Part shown: positions 28,113 to 36,906 of the stretch, in pieces
How the letters are laid out: every line of letters begins with the position of its first letter
Numbering within the stretch: the stretch's first letter is position 1
Assembly (NCBI RefSeq): GCF_016756775.1
Contig: NZ_JAERMU010000008.1
Location: 177,356 to 241,355, forward strand
Source: Dryocola clanedunensis subsp. sulfonylureivorans
Lineage (GTDB): Bacteria > Pseudomonadota > Gammaproteobacteria > Enterobacterales > Enterobacteriaceae
Length of the DNA stretch: 64,000 bases
Reading direction: 5' to 3'
The notes under the pieces: model-generated
What the model saw: only the letters and a program-made list of their open reading frames with translations
Databases searched by the model: none
What the model was told of the DNA's origin: nothing
Position numbers and translations under genes: made by a program

Positions 28113-29276
28113 ATGCAGACCCCGGTACAACATCGTTCGAAATTGCCTGATGTGGGCACCACCATTTTTACCGTTATCGGCCAGCTCTCGGCACAGCACA
28201 ACGCGATTAACCTGTCGCAGGGCGCGCCCAACTTTGCCCCGGACCAGAAGCTTGTCGACGTCGTAACCAAAGCGATGCTGGATAACCACAACCAGTACGC
28301 CTCAATGACGGGGCTGCTTGCGCTCAAAACCCTCATCGCGCAGAAAGTGGAAGCGCTTTACGGCGCACGTTATGACGTAAACGAAGAAATTCTGATTACC
28401 GCCAGCGCCAGCGAAGGGCTTTATTCCGCTATTGGCGGGCTGGTGCATCCGGGGGATGAAGTCATCTATTTCGAACCCTCGTTTGACAGCTACGCGCCCA
28501 TCGTTCGCTTACAGGGGGCAAAACCCGTCGCGCTGAAGCTGGCGCTGCCTGACTTCACCGTCAACTGGGATGAAGTGCGGGCCGCCATCACGCCGCGCAC
28601 CCGGATGATCATCATCAACACGCCGCATAACCCTAGCGGCCAGGTGTTTGGTGCGCACGATCTGGAAATGCTTGCAGCGCTCACCCGCAACACGGATATT
28701 GTTGTGCTGTCTGACGAAGTGTATGAACACATTGTGTTTGATGGTCAGCGGCATCACGGTATGGCGACGCACCCGCAGCTGGCGGAACGCAGCGTGATTG
28801 TTTCGTCGTTCGGCAAAACTTTCCACGTTACCGGCTGGCGTGTCGGGTACTGCCTGGCACCGGCGGCGCTGATGGATGAAATCTGCAAGGTGCATCAGTT
28901 CCTGATGTTTTCCGCCGATACGCCGATGCAGTACGCATTCGCAGATTACATGAAGGACCCGCAAACCTATCTGTCCCTGGGGGCTTTCTACCAGCGCAAA
29001 CGCGATTTGATGCAAACTTTGCTGGCGGAGTCGCCCTTTAAGCTGTTGCCGAGCGCCGGGTCGTTCTTCCTGCTGGCAAGCTATGAGCATTTCAGCAACG
29101 AGTCGGATAGCGATATGGTGAAGCGACTCATTACCGAACACGGCGTGGCGACGATTCCGCTCTCCGCGTTTTACACTGACGGAACGGATAACAAACTGAT
29201 CCGTCTCTCCTTTGCGAAAGATGAAGCCACATTACGGGCAGGCGCGCAGGCGCTGTGCCAGCTGAAGCCACGTTAA
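28113..29276 (+). CDS. Class I/II aminotransferase, YbdL-like
   Basis: 387 residues from the ATG at 28113 (MQTPVQHRSKLPDVGTTIF), which follows AGGAG at a wide 11-base spacing; an upstream ATG at 28077 would add 12 residues. Length and sequence parallel E. coli YbdL, a PLP methionine/aromatic aminotransferase. Signatures are NLSQGAPNF, NTPHNPSGQ, LSDEVYEHI and the PLP-lysine in SSFGKTFHVTGWRVGY. It is followed at 12 bp by an amino-acid-binding protein gene, suggesting use of an imported amino acid. Confidence 0.9.
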   Translation: MQTPVQHRSKLPDVGTTIFTVIGQLSAQHNAINLSQGAPNFAPDQKLVDVVTKAMLDNHNQYASMTGLLALKTLIAQKVEALYGARYDVNEEILITASASEGLYSAIGGLVHPGDEVIYFEPSFDSYAPIVRLQGAKPVALKLALPDFTVNWDEVRAAITPRTRMIIINTPHNPSGQVFGAHDLEMLAALTRNTDIVVLSDEVYEHIVFDGQRHHGMATHPQLAERSVIVSSFGKTFHVTGWRVGYCLAPAALMDEICKVHQFLMFSADTPMQYAFADYMKDPQTYLSLGAFYQRKRDLMQTLLAESPFKLLPSAGSFFLLASYEHFSNESDSDMVKRLITEHGVATIPLSAFYTDGTDNKLIRLSFAKDEATLRAGAQALCQLKPR

Positions 29277-29288
29277 ACAGGGGTCACA

Positions 29289-30065
29289 ATGAAAAAATTA
29301 CATGCGCTTGGTTTAGCCGTTGGGATGTTAACTACTTTTTCTACGCTGGCCGCAACCGAAATGCGCTACGGGGTGGAAGCTGAATATCCACCTTTTGAGA
29401 GCCGTAACTCTTCGGGCGAGCTGGAAGGGTTTGATATCGATCTGGGTAACGCCGTCTGTGAGGCAGCGAACCTGAAGTGTTCGTGGGTGGAAACGTCGTT
29501 TGATGCGCTGATCCCAGGCCTGATGTCGAAGAAGTTCGACGCCATCAACTCGGCGATGAACATCACCGAACAGCGCCGCAAAAGCATCGACTTCACCCAG
29601 CCAATCTACCGCATTCCTTCCCAGCTGGTGGGTAAAACCGGCAGCGTAATGGAAGCAACGCCCGCGGGCCTGAAGGGCAAAACCATCGGCGTGCTGCAAG
29701 GCTCCATTCAGGAAACCTATGCGAAAGAGCACTGGGAGAAGCAGGGTGTGACCGTTGTGTCTTATAAAGACCAGAATATGGCGTGGGGCGACCTGCTCAA
29801 CGGGCGAATTGATGCGTCGCTGGTAATGTCGGCCGCGGGCCAGGCCGGTTTCCTCAGCAAGCCGCAGGGCAAAGGCTTTGGTTTTATCGGCAAGCCGGTG
29901 AGCGATGACACTATTCTGGGCAGCGGTATCGGTTTCGGCCTGCGTAAGGGCGATGCTGAAACTAAGAAGCAGCTGGATGCCGCAATCGAAAAAGTAAAAG
30001 CCGACGGTACGGTGACCACGCTTGCAAAGAAATACTTCCCGGGTATCGACGTCAGCGTGAAGTAA
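29289..30065 (+). CDS. Periplasmic amino-acid-binding protein (family 3 SBP)
   Basis: 258 residues: signal peptide MKKLHALGLAVGMLTTFSTLAA, then a type 3 solute-binding fold. Characteristic runs are YPPFESRNSSGELEGFDIDLGNAVC, the pair DALIPGLMSKKFDAI, and ITEQRRKSIDFTQPIY. It resembles the lysine/arginine/ornithine and histidine binders (ArgT/HisJ) with the expected disulfide pair near residues 54 and 61. No permease or ATPase gene is next to it, so it may use a shared transporter. Coupled to the aminotransferase gene. Confidence 0.9.
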   Translation: MKKLHALGLAVGMLTTFSTLAATEMRYGVEAEYPPFESRNSSGELEGFDIDLGNAVCEAANLKCSWVETSFDALIPGLMSKKFDAINSAMNITEQRRKSIDFTQPIYRIPSQLVGKTGSVMEATPAGLKGKTIGVLQGSIQETYAKEHWEKQGVTVVSYKDQNMAWGDLLNGRIDASLVMSAAGQAGFLSKPQGKGFGFIGKPVSDDTILGSGIGFGLRKGDAETKKQLDAAIEKVKADGTVTTLAKKYFPGIDVSVK

Positions 30066-30313
30066 TTCCTTTCTTTCTCAGGGTGGATGCCAGCAGGCTT
30101 CACCCTTCGAAGCCTCTTTTCTGCCGCCTCATTTTCATCCCTTTCTGCTTCTAATAAAAAAACTGTGCTCTTAAGGCGGATCCAGGACGACAACGATTGG
30201 ATTAACAGTGAATTTTGTCTAGAGTGTGCGGTCGTAATGGTTGCAACATTTGCCGTAGTTCTGCCTCACGGGCAGAGCGAAATACATCGACATAAAAGGA
30301 CGATTTCTCAGGC

Positions 30314-31969
30314 ATGAACCGCAGACGTTTTATCAAAGCCTCTATGGCTCTCGCCGCAGCCTGCGGCACTCCGACCCTTGCCACGCTCTTCCCTCGCGCA
30401 GCCTTCGCCGCGGAATCTGACATCGCTGATGGACGCACGACCGCGTTCGATTTCTCGGTGTTACAGGCAATGGCCCATGACCTGTCGAAAAAGCCCTGGA
30501 GCGGTGCTCCGCGCCCGTTACCGGACACGCTGGCTAACCTGACGCCACAGGCTTACAACGCCATTCAATACGATGCAGCCCATTCGCTGTGGAACAATAC
30601 CCATGACCGCCAGCTGGACGTGCAGTTCTTCCACGTCGGCATGGGCTTCAAGCGCCGCGTACGTATGTTCTCCGTGGATTCGTCTACGCAACAGGCACGT
30701 GAAATTCACTTCCGTCCACAGCTGTTTAATTACAACGACGCGGGCGTGGAGACGAAACAACTGGAAGGGCAGATGGATCTCGGCTTTGCCGGATTCAAGG
30801 CCTTCAAAGCGCCAGAGATTGCCCGCCGTGACGTGGTTTCCTTCCTGGGGGCGAGCTACTTCCGCGCCGTTGACAACACTTTCCAGTACGGTCTGTCCGC
30901 GCGGGGCCTGGCGGTCAATACCTTCACCGATCAGATTGAAGAGTTCCCGGACTTCACCTCGTTCTGGTTTGAGACGCCTAAGGCCAGCGACACCACCTTC
31001 GTGGTTTACGCGCTCATGGACAGCAAAAGCGTCACCGGTGCATATAAGTTCATCATCAACTGCGAAGAAAAACGCGTGGTGATGGAGGTGGATAACCACC
31101 TCTACGCCCGTGAAGATATTAAACAGCTGGGCATCGCGCCGATGACCAGCATGTTCGCCTGTGGCACCAACGAACGCCGCACGTGTGACACCATCCACCC
31201 GCAGATTCACGACTCCGATCGCCTGGCAATGTGGCTTGGCAACGGCGAATGGATTGCCCGCCCGCTGAACAACCCGCAGAAGCTGCAGTTCAATGCCTAC
31301 CAGGATAAAAACCCGCAGGGCTTCGGGCTGCTGCAGCTGGACCATGACTTCGCCAGCTACCAGGACATCATGGGCTGGTATAACAAGCGTCCAAGCCTGT
31401 GGGTGGAGCCGCGTAATAAATGGGGCAAGGGTAGCGTCTGCCTGATGGAGATCCCAACGACCGGCGAAACGCTGGATAACATCGTCTGCTTCTGGCAGCC
31501 GGAAAAACCGGTGAAGGCCGGGGATGAATTAGAGTTTAAATATCGCCTTTACTGGAGCGGTCTGCCGCCGGTTACCACCGAGCTGGCGCGTGTCTATGCG
31601 ACCCGTACCGGTATGGGGAGTTTCCCTGAAGGCTGGGCGCCGGGCGAGCACTTCCCGGATAAATGGTCCCGTCGTTTCGCCATCGACTTTGTGGGCGGCG
31701 ATCTGAAAGCCGCTGCGCCGAAGGGCATTGAGCCGGTGATCACGCTATCTAACGGTGAAGCGAAGCAGGTAGAAATCCTCTACGTGGAGCCGTTCGACGG
31801 CTACCGCATTCTGTTCGACTGGTACCCAACGGATGACTCTACCGCGCCGGTAGATATGCGCATGTTCCTGCGCTGTCAGGGGGATGCTATCAGTGAAACA
31901 TGGCTGTATCAGTACTTCCCACCGGCGCCGGAGAAGCGTAATTACGTTGATGACCGCGTGATGAAATAA
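30314..31969 (+). CDS. opgD: OpgD (MdoD), periplasmic glucan biosynthesis protein
   Basis: 551 residues, the E. coli length, starting [18 protein letters not shown], a twin-arginine (Tat) signal peptide. The mature part matches OpgG/OpgD glucan proteins ([39 protein letters not shown]). OpgD acts in the periplasm to shape the backbone length of osmoregulated periplasmic glucans. The 248-bp gap upstream should hold its promoter. In E. coli ydcJ is adjacent to opgD; here the two are separated by about 5.4 kb of accessory genes. Confidence 0.96.
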   Translation: MNRRRFIKASMALAAACGTPTLATLFPRAAFAAESDIADGRTTAFDFSVLQAMAHDLSKKPWSGAPRPLPDTLANLTPQAYNAIQYDAAHSLWNNTHDRQLDVQFFHVGMGFKRRVRMFSVDSSTQQAREIHFRPQLFNYNDAGVETKQLEGQMDLGFAGFKAFKAPEIARRDVVSFLGASYFRAVDNTFQYGLSARGLAVNTFTDQIEEFPDFTSFWFETPKASDTTFVVYALMDSKSVTGAYKFIINCEEKRVVMEVDNHLYAREDIKQLGIAPMTSMFACGTNERRTCDTIHPQIHDSDRLAMWLGNGEWIARPLNNPQKLQFNAYQDKNPQGFGLLQLDHDFASYQDIMGWYNKRPSLWVEPRNKWGKGSVCLMEIPTTGETLDNIVCFWQPEKPVKAGDELEFKYRLYWSGLPPVTTELARVYATRTGMGSFPEGWAPGEHFPDKWSRRFAIDFVGGDLKAAAPKGIEPVITLSNGEAKQVEILYVEPFDGYRILFDWYPTDDSTAPVDMRMFLRCQGDAISETWLYQYFPPAPEKRNYVDDRVMK

Positions 31970-31974
31970 ACAAG

Positions 31975-31997
31975 AACCCCGCTGATGATGCGGGGTT
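31975..31997 (+). terminator. opgD terminator
   Basis: AACCCCGC-TGATGAT-GCGGGGTT stem-loop followed by TTTTT, six bases after the opgD stop codon. Confidence 0.9.
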
Positions 31998-32007
31998 TTT
32001 TATGTAG

Positions 32008-32034
32008 GGCGGGTAAGCAATTGCGTCACCCGCC
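32008..32034. repeat. REP-like palindrome
   Basis: GGCGGGT-AAGCAATTGCGTC-ACCCGCC, the arrangement of an enterobacterial REP unit, placed between opgD and hicB. Confidence 0.5.
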
Positions 32035-32132
32035 GGTAGTGGTTTGGCGTCCCTCCGGGAACCAAATCCCGATGTTTGCCCTAATTCATTGACTTAAATG
32101 AACGATATTGGCTCACAATAATGCGGGGATTT

Positions 32133-32495
32133 TTACTTGAGCTTCATCTGCTTGCTCAGTACCTCAACGATATAGCTGTTCACAGACATCCGCTGCTCGG
32201 CCGCCGCAATGGCCAGCCGTTCGCCGAAAGATTCCGGATAGCGCAACGTAAACGTCCTGGTTTTCTCTTCCCGCTCATAGGGATCAATGCCGCTTGCTTT
32301 ACAGTCAGCAAGATACTCCCGCAGCGAAATCTCACCTTCTTTTATCAGGCCCTTAGCGCTGTCAGAAACAAAATCGCAATAGCCCGATAGCCCTAAAAAT
32401 TTACCGCGAAACTGGTTAATTTCCGGAACCCAGGTGATTAACGCAGGCTGACCGCAAATAACCATGGTATTGGGGATAAGGTGGGTGTTTGTCAT
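32133..32495 (-). CDS. hicB: HicB-family antitoxin
   Basis: 120 residues. The N-terminal half is the HicB partial RNase-H-like fold (FLGLSGYCDFVSDSAKGLIKEGEISLREYL). The C-terminal half is a ribbon-helix-helix DNA-binding domain (RTFTLRYPESFGERLAIAAAEQ and NSYIVEVLSKQ). The start overlaps the hicA stop by 4 bp. The antitoxin should bind HicA and repress the operon through the repeats at 32779-32838. Confidence 0.88.
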   Translation of the reverse strand: MTNTHLIPNTMVICGQPALITWVPEINQFRGKFLGLSGYCDFVSDSAKGLIKEGEISLREYLADCKASGIDPYEREEKTRTFTLRYPESFGERLAIAAAEQRMSVNSYIVEVLSKQMKLK

Positions 32496-32767
32496 GGTGT
32501 CACTCCGATACTTTCAAGCCATTCCCGTAAGCTGACGACGGCGCCTTTGTCCGTTACGGGCGACGGGTGAGGCCGGTGAAATCTTGCAATGCTGCCATTG
32601 AGCAGGAAACGCACGCGTGAACCTCTGCCGCTGCTTACTTCTCCTCCTAAGGCCACAATGAGCATTTCTATTTCCTGCCACCTGACGTCAGGGGCGGTAG
32701 GTTTAGCAAAAATTTGCTTTAGGGTACTGTTATGTTTGTTTCTGAGGTATTCCCTGCCATGTCCCAT
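32492..32767 (-). CDS. hicA: HicA-family mRNA interferase toxin
   Basis: 91 residues, the longer HicA type with an N-terminal STLKQIFAKP segment. It continues WQEIEMLIVALGGEV, GRGSRVRF and the active-site FHRPHPSP containing the conserved His, and ends SLREWLESIG. HicA toxins cleave mRNA during translation. AAGGA is five bases before the ATG at 32767. The gene is the first of hicAB, the usual order. The pair sits between opgD and hpxO, where E. coli K-12 has ydcH, and looks complete. Confidence 0.9.
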   Translation of the reverse strand: MGHGREYLRNKHNSTLKQIFAKPTAPDVRWQEIEMLIVALGGEVSSGRGSRVRFLLNGSIARFHRPHPSPVTDKGAVVSLREWLESIGVTP

Positions 32768-32778
32768 GAATCCTTCCG

Positions 32779-32838
32779 TGATGTCAATTTATGAAGTCAC
32801 TATAGCATATAAAAAAATGACGTCAATTTCTGACGTCA
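32779..32838 (-). promoter_or_regulatory. hicAB promoter with tandem operators
   Basis: Two related 21-bp inverted repeats, 32779-32799 (arms TGATGTCA and TGAAGTCA) and 32818-32838 (arms TGACGTCA and TGACGTCA), lie 39 bp apart centre to centre. On the minus strand a sigma-70 promoter TTGACG (32821-32826), 16 bp, TATAGT (32799-32804) is embedded between them. This is an excellent autoregulation site for HicB. Confidence 0.8.
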
Positions 32839-32880
32839 TTGTGGAACACACCTTACAGGACTGAGTGAAATTTTCTGCAA

Positions 32881-34038
32881 CTACTCCAGCGGCCCGCCCA
32901 TAATCGTTTCGCGCATGCCAGACAGCACGCGTTCACCCGTTTCGCTTTTCAGCTCTTCGTACCAGCTGCGGGTGACAGCCATGTCTTTTCCATGGGTCAC
33001 GTCGCAGCGTTTGCGGGCTTTGAGAACCAGATCTTTCACCCGGTACGCGCGTTTTTCCTGGTAACGGAGCAGGGCGTCTTCAACGCCCAGGGAGTTGGTT
33101 TGCAGGGCAATGGCGAGGACCACCGCATCTTCCATTGCCGCACAGCCACCCTGACCGATGTCCGGCGTGGTGCTGTGACCTGAATCTCCGAGCAGCGCAA
33201 CGCGCCCACGAACCAATTGCATAAATGGTTCGATATCGTGAATTTCTATGCGGTTGGTGGAGGCAGGGTTAATTGCCGCAATGAGCTTTTGCACCGGCGC
33301 AGCCCAGCCGGAAAAGTAGCGGGTGAGATCTTCTTTTACCGTTGTGCGATCTTCCGCCAGGCCCTTTGGCAGCGGGACGTCGAAGAAGAAGTAGAAGCGA
33401 TTTGCTGAAACGGGCATCAGCGAGACGCGTTTGCCTTCGCCCACAAAAGTCGTCCACTGGTTGGCGGGGGCGATTGACTCGTCTATCTCCACCAGGCCGT
33501 TCCAGTTCACATAGCCCGCGTAGCGGCGTTCCGTCTCAAATCCCAGTACATAAGGGCGGATGACAGAATGAGTGCCGTCGGCGGCAATCAGCAGGTCCCC
33601 TTCGGCGACATGCCCATCGTCGAAAATGGCCCGCACGCCGCCGTCAAACTCTTCGACCTTTGCCACTCGCTTGCCGAAATGCACGTCTGTACGACCATAC
33701 GTATCGAGCAGCATATCCTGCAACTCCGCCCGCGCGACAGGATAGGGGCGTTCGCCAACGCTGTTGATTAGCGGATCGAGGCTGAAACGGGTTAAAGTCT
33801 GGCCCTGCTGATATTCCCGATAGGCCATAAATTCCATGGGCCCGCCAAGCTGCTGAAGCCGTTCTTTCATACCGAGCCAGTTGAGGCACTTCACGCCGTT
33901 AGGCCAGATGGAGATTGCCGCGCCCACGGGTTTCATCTCTTTCACGGCCTCATACACTTCTGTTGCGATACCGCACCGTTTCAGCGCGATAGCTGCTGAT
34001 AATCCGCCAATGCCGCCGCCTATTACGATCGCTTTCAT
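32881..34038 (-). CDS. hpxO: HpxO, FAD-dependent urate hydroxylase
   Basis: 385 residues from the ATG at 34038 (MKAIVIGGGIGGLSAAIAL), preceded by GGAGACCGAG. The Rossmann GxGxxG is at residues 8-13, and the second FAD motif is in LLGDSGHSTTPDIGQGGCAAMED. Long runs agree with Klebsiella HpxO (RRYAGYVNWNGLVEID, EGKRVSLMPVSA, NRIEIHDIEPF). HpxO hydroxylates urate to 5-hydroxyisourate with NADH and oxygen. The other purine-ring genes of the Klebsiella hpx cluster are not next to it, so its partners must lie elsewhere. Confidence 0.9.
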   Translation of the reverse strand: MKAIVIGGGIGGLSAAIALKRCGIATEVYEAVKEMKPVGAAISIWPNGVKCLNWLGMKERLQQLGGPMEFMAYREYQQGQTLTRFSLDPLINSVGERPYPVARAELQDMLLDTYGRTDVHFGKRVAKVEEFDGGVRAIFDDGHVAEGDLLIAADGTHSVIRPYVLGFETERRYAGYVNWNGLVEIDESIAPANQWTTFVGEGKRVSLMPVSANRFYFFFDVPLPKGLAEDRTTVKEDLTRYFSGWAAPVQKLIAAINPASTNRIEIHDIEPFMQLVRGRVALLGDSGHSTTPDIGQGGCAAMEDAVVLAIALQTNSLGVEDALLRYQEKRAYRVKDLVLKARKRCDVTHGKDMAVTRSWYEELKSETGERVLSGMRETIMGGPLE

Positions 34039-34155
34039 CTCGGTCTCCTTATGGTTACCCTGATGAAGTAGCAACTTTTGTACCAGATTGCAGAGGCGGT
34101 GAAACTTACGTTTCTGACCCTTGTTGCGAGTTATTGCGCAGCCGTGGGGATCAGC

Positions 34156-34185
34156 TATGGTGCAGAGCTATTTTTCTGCACCATA
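34156..34185. terminator. Perfect hairpin overlapping the VOC gene stop
   Basis: TATGGTGCAGA (34156-34166) and TCTGCACCATA (34175-34185) form an 11-bp stem over an 8-base loop. The last VOC codons and stop lie within it. It has no U-tract on the minus strand, so attenuation or RNA protection is as likely as termination. Confidence 0.6.
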
Positions 34186-34569
34186 GAACATCCCTTCAAG
34201 CTTCATGCCGTCCGGGTCGAGAAAGAACACCGCGTAGTAGTCCGGGTAATATTCACCGGCGGGATCGACCACCGTGACGTGGTGTTCGGTGAGCCATGCC
34301 TGGAGTTCATCGACGTCCTGACGATTTCGCAGGCTCCATGCGTAGTGGTGAAAGCCCGGGTCTCCCTTACGGTACGGGTGCTTAAGCCCCTGTTTGTCTG
34401 CCTGGCTTATCCACAGACGGGTAGTGCCATTAGTCCAGCCCATCATGTCCGTGAGTTCGTCCAGCACTTCAAAGCCCAGGAAGCCCATCAGCCCGGAGTA
34501 GAACTCGCGGGAGACGGCGAAATCCGTCACTGAGACCACCAAATGGTCAACTGCGGTAACACGAGACAT
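34168..34569 (-). CDS. VOC-family (glyoxalase/dioxygenase fold) protein
   Basis: 133 residues with one pair of beta-alpha-beta-beta-beta units. Probable metal ligands are His in TAVDHLVVSV, His in FHHYAW, and Glu in DGMKLEGMFY, the usual H/H/E set. Good ribosome-binding site GAGGAG. It is upstream of hpxO on the same strand with a 129-bp gap containing a hairpin. The family covers lyases, dioxygenases and resistance proteins; no specific function can be assigned. Confidence 0.85.
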   Translation of the reverse strand: MSRVTAVDHLVVSVTDFAVSREFYSGLMGFLGFEVLDELTDMMGWTNGTTRLWISQADKQGLKHPYRKGDPGFHHYAWSLRNRQDVDELQAWLTEHHVTVVDPAGEYYPDYYAVFFLDPDGMKLEGMFYGAEK

Positions 34570-34634
34570 CTGCTTTCTCCTCGTAAAAGCCTGTGCTAAC
34601 TATAGTAAACAGGAATTCACTAAGGAGGCTGGCG

Positions 34635-35189
34635 GTGCAAGAGACTGAAAACTGGCAGGATGAAGAGATCGCGCTCGGCGAAGACGTGGTACTAAAATCG
34701 ATTAATGAAAAATATTCAGAAGCGCTTTTTGACCTGGTGGTGCGTAACAAGGCCTGGCTTCAAAAAGCGATGGACTGGCCACAGTACGTCACGTCGGTTG
34801 AGGACATCCGCAAAACCGCGCAGGGCAATTACCTGCTGCACCATCACGGTGGCGCGAAAATGTTCCTGATTTATCGGCGCGACGAGATGATCGGCGTGTT
34901 TTCGTTTAACGCCATCGAACAGACAAACAAAACGGCCTATATCGGTTACTGGCTGGATGAAGATATGCAGGGGCAGGGAATTATCGCCAGGGCCATCGAA
35001 GCCGTAGTGGCAAAGTATTCAAAAGAGGGAACCATCCGCCGCTTCGTTATCAAATGCCGCGTGGTAAACGAGGCCAGTAATCGCGTGGCCCGCCGCAACG
35101 GCTTCACGCTGGAAGGTTGCCTGCGGCAGGCGGAATACCTCAACGGGCAGTTTCACGATCAGAATATTTATGCCCGCATTATCGAGTAG
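34635..35189 (+). CDS. rimL: RimL, N-acetyltransferase for ribosomal protein L12
   Basis: 184 residues from a GTG at 34635, chosen because AAGGAGG lies just upstream; earlier frame codons have no support. The GNAT fold is visible: YIGYWLDEDMQGQGIIARAI (acetyl-CoA loop) and CRVVNEASNRVARRNGFTLEGC. RimL acetylates the N-terminal Ser of L12 to make L7. Synteny with ydcK and tehB agrees with E. coli. It is a close relative of E. coli RimL through the middle and C-terminus; the N-terminus is more divergent. Confidence 0.9.
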   Translation: MQETENWQDEEIALGEDVVLKSINEKYSEALFDLVVRNKAWLQKAMDWPQYVTSVEDIRKTAQGNYLLHHHGGAKMFLIYRRDEMIGVFSFNAIEQTNKTAYIGYWLDEDMQGQGIIARAIEAVVAKYSKEGTIRRFVIKCRVVNEASNRVARRNGFTLEGCLRQAEYLNGQFHDQNIYARIIE

Positions 35190-36119
35190 TCAGAAAACGC
35201 CATAGAACGGCGTGCGCGTCACCCGCTGGGCGCCGCCGATGTCCTTGATGCCGCGAATATGGATAAGCTCGCCATCAAGGCCATCCACCTCGGCCCGGTC
35301 GTAAATCTGTACGTTATTTTCAATCAGCACGTTACCCGTCACTCTCGCGCTGCCGTAGACCTGAACCTTGTTATCCAGCTGCATAGGGCCGCCTGTCAGC
35401 GTCGCATCCCCGTAAATATGCACCTGATGCTTCAGCACGCAGTCACCTTCAATGAGCGCATTGCCGTAGACCTGGGACGAGTAGCGGATAGTGGGGATCT
35501 GATCTTCGCCGCTGCCGGCAATAATACGGGCGTTGTCAAAAATTCGGGCGCAGTCGCAGATCCAGACGTTATTTTCCTCATTGCCTTTCAATAACGCGTT
35601 GCCGAACACCTCGGCGCGGTGCTCGACAAACGCATGGCGAACAACAGCATCGCCATAGATTTGCGCCTGATGAACAACCCGTGAGGCCTCCACCTGCGCG
35701 TTATCATAGATTTGCAGCAGCTGGTCGCGGTCTGCCGTTAGCCCACGTACGGCGATAATCTGGCTGCTATCGCGTACCTGAGCAAAGCCATAGACGTTAC
35801 ATTCGCCGCTGATCAGCGAATCTTCAATAACGGCGTTACCGTAGACATGGGCCTGATGGCAAAGGGTGGACACCCCGCGCACCTGCGCGTTATCGCGAAC
35901 ATCGGAGCTGCCAAAGATCAGGCATTCATTGTCGTAAACCCAGCAGTCACCCTGCTGGGCCAGATTCATTTCGCTTTCAACCCAGCCGCCGGTTTGCCCC
36001 TGTTTCACATCGGCAAAATCCCGTAGTGCGACTATCTGCCGCAGTTTGACCTGCTGTTTCTCACCGTCCTGCAGATAAGTATGCAGCTGGTCATCGTCGG
36101 TTAACCGGTATTTGTTCAT
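35190..36119 (-). CDS. ydcK: YdcK, left-handed beta-helix (hexapeptide) protein
   Basis: 309 residues from the ATG at 36119 (MNKYRLTDDDQLHTYL). Almost the whole chain is repeats of the kind V-Y-G-N-A-x-I/V (VYGNALIEGD, IYGDAVVRHA, VYGSARVTGN), which form a left-handed beta-helix. E. coli YdcK is 326 residues and has no proven function; it is often labelled a putative acyltransferase. Starts convergently one base after rimL ends. Confidence 0.9.
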   Translation of the reverse strand: MNKYRLTDDDQLHTYLQDGEKQQVKLRQIVALRDFADVKQGQTGGWVESEMNLAQQGDCWVYDNECLIFGSSDVRDNAQVRGVSTLCHQAHVYGNAVIEDSLISGECNVYGFAQVRDSSQIIAVRGLTADRDQLLQIYDNAQVEASRVVHQAQIYGDAVVRHAFVEHRAEVFGNALLKGNEENNVWICDCARIFDNARIIAGSGEDQIPTIRYSSQVYGNALIEGDCVLKHQVHIYGDATLTGGPMQLDNKVQVYGSARVTGNVLIENNVQIYDRAEVDGLDGELIHIRGIKDIGGAQRVTRTPFYGVF

Positions 36120-36255
36120 CCGTATCCTCCACAGAGCGCTGCTTAAAACGTAGCAGGTAATTTGTCGGCGTGGCGTTCGGCAGGGGGATCGAATAAAATG
36201 CATTCCAGATGCATTTTAATACTTAGCGAAATGAAAACGTTGCCAGGGAGCCGTC

Positions 36256-36849
36256 ATGAATAAGAAGCCAGAGAACTACTACACGGAAAAATACAGCTTA
36301 ACAGCCACACATTCCGAAGTGCTGAATGCGGCAGCCATCGTGCCGCCGGGCAAAACCCTCGATCTCGGCTGCGGCAGCGGGCGCAACAGTCTGTATCTGA
36401 ACCTGAAGGGGTTTGATGTCACAGCATGGGATAAAAATCCTCTGAGTATCAATAACCTCCAGCAGATTATCGAAACGGAAGGGCTTCAAAATATCGTCAC
36501 TGATATCGTCAATCTTAACGAACTAAAATTCGACGGTGAGTACGATTTTATTCTCTCCACCGTGGTGATGATGTTCCTTGAGCGTGACACCATCCCGGGC
36601 CTGATTGCCAACATGCAGCGCTGCACCAAAGCAGGCGGCTACAACCTGATCGTAGCGGCGATGGACACGGAAGATTACCCCTGCAACGTTGGCTTCCCGT
36701 TTGCGTTTAAGGCGGGTGAACTGAGCAATTATTATGAAGGCTGGGAGCTGATTAAATACAACGAGGACGTGGGCGAGCTGCACAGAACCGACGCCGACGG
36801 TAACCGCATCAAACTGCGTTTTGCAACGATGCTCGCACGTAAAAAATAA
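36256..36849 (+). CDS. tehB: TehB, tellurite-resistance SAM methyltransferase
   Basis: 197 residues, the E. coli length. SAM-binding motif [13 protein letters not shown] lies at about residues 37-49, with AWDKNP next and [16 protein letters not shown] following. TehB methylates tellurite and related oxyanions. In E. coli it pairs with the membrane protein gene tehA immediately upstream; here the upstream gene is ydcK and no tehA is present in the window. Confidence 0.94.
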   Translation: MNKKPENYYTEKYSLTATHSEVLNAAAIVPPGKTLDLGCGSGRNSLYLNLKGFDVTAWDKNPLSINNLQQIIETEGLQNIVTDIVNLNELKFDGEYDFILSTVVMMFLERDTIPGLIANMQRCTKAGGYNLIVAAMDTEDYPCNVGFPFAFKAGELSNYYEGWELIKYNEDVGELHRTDADGNRIKLRFATMLARKK

Positions 36850-36853
36850 TCGA

Positions 36854-36899
36854 CGGATGACGCTGCTGTTTGCCGGGCGGATAAGCGCAGCGTCATCCG
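36854..36899. repeat. REP element
   Basis: CGGATGACGCTG (36854-36865) and CAGCGTCATCCG (36888-36899) are exact inverted arms around a GC-rich centre with TTGCCGGGCGGATAAGCG, the enterobacterial REP consensus. Sits between convergent tehB and the peptidase T gene. Confidence 0.75.
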
Positions 36900-36906
36900 C
36901 CGTGAA

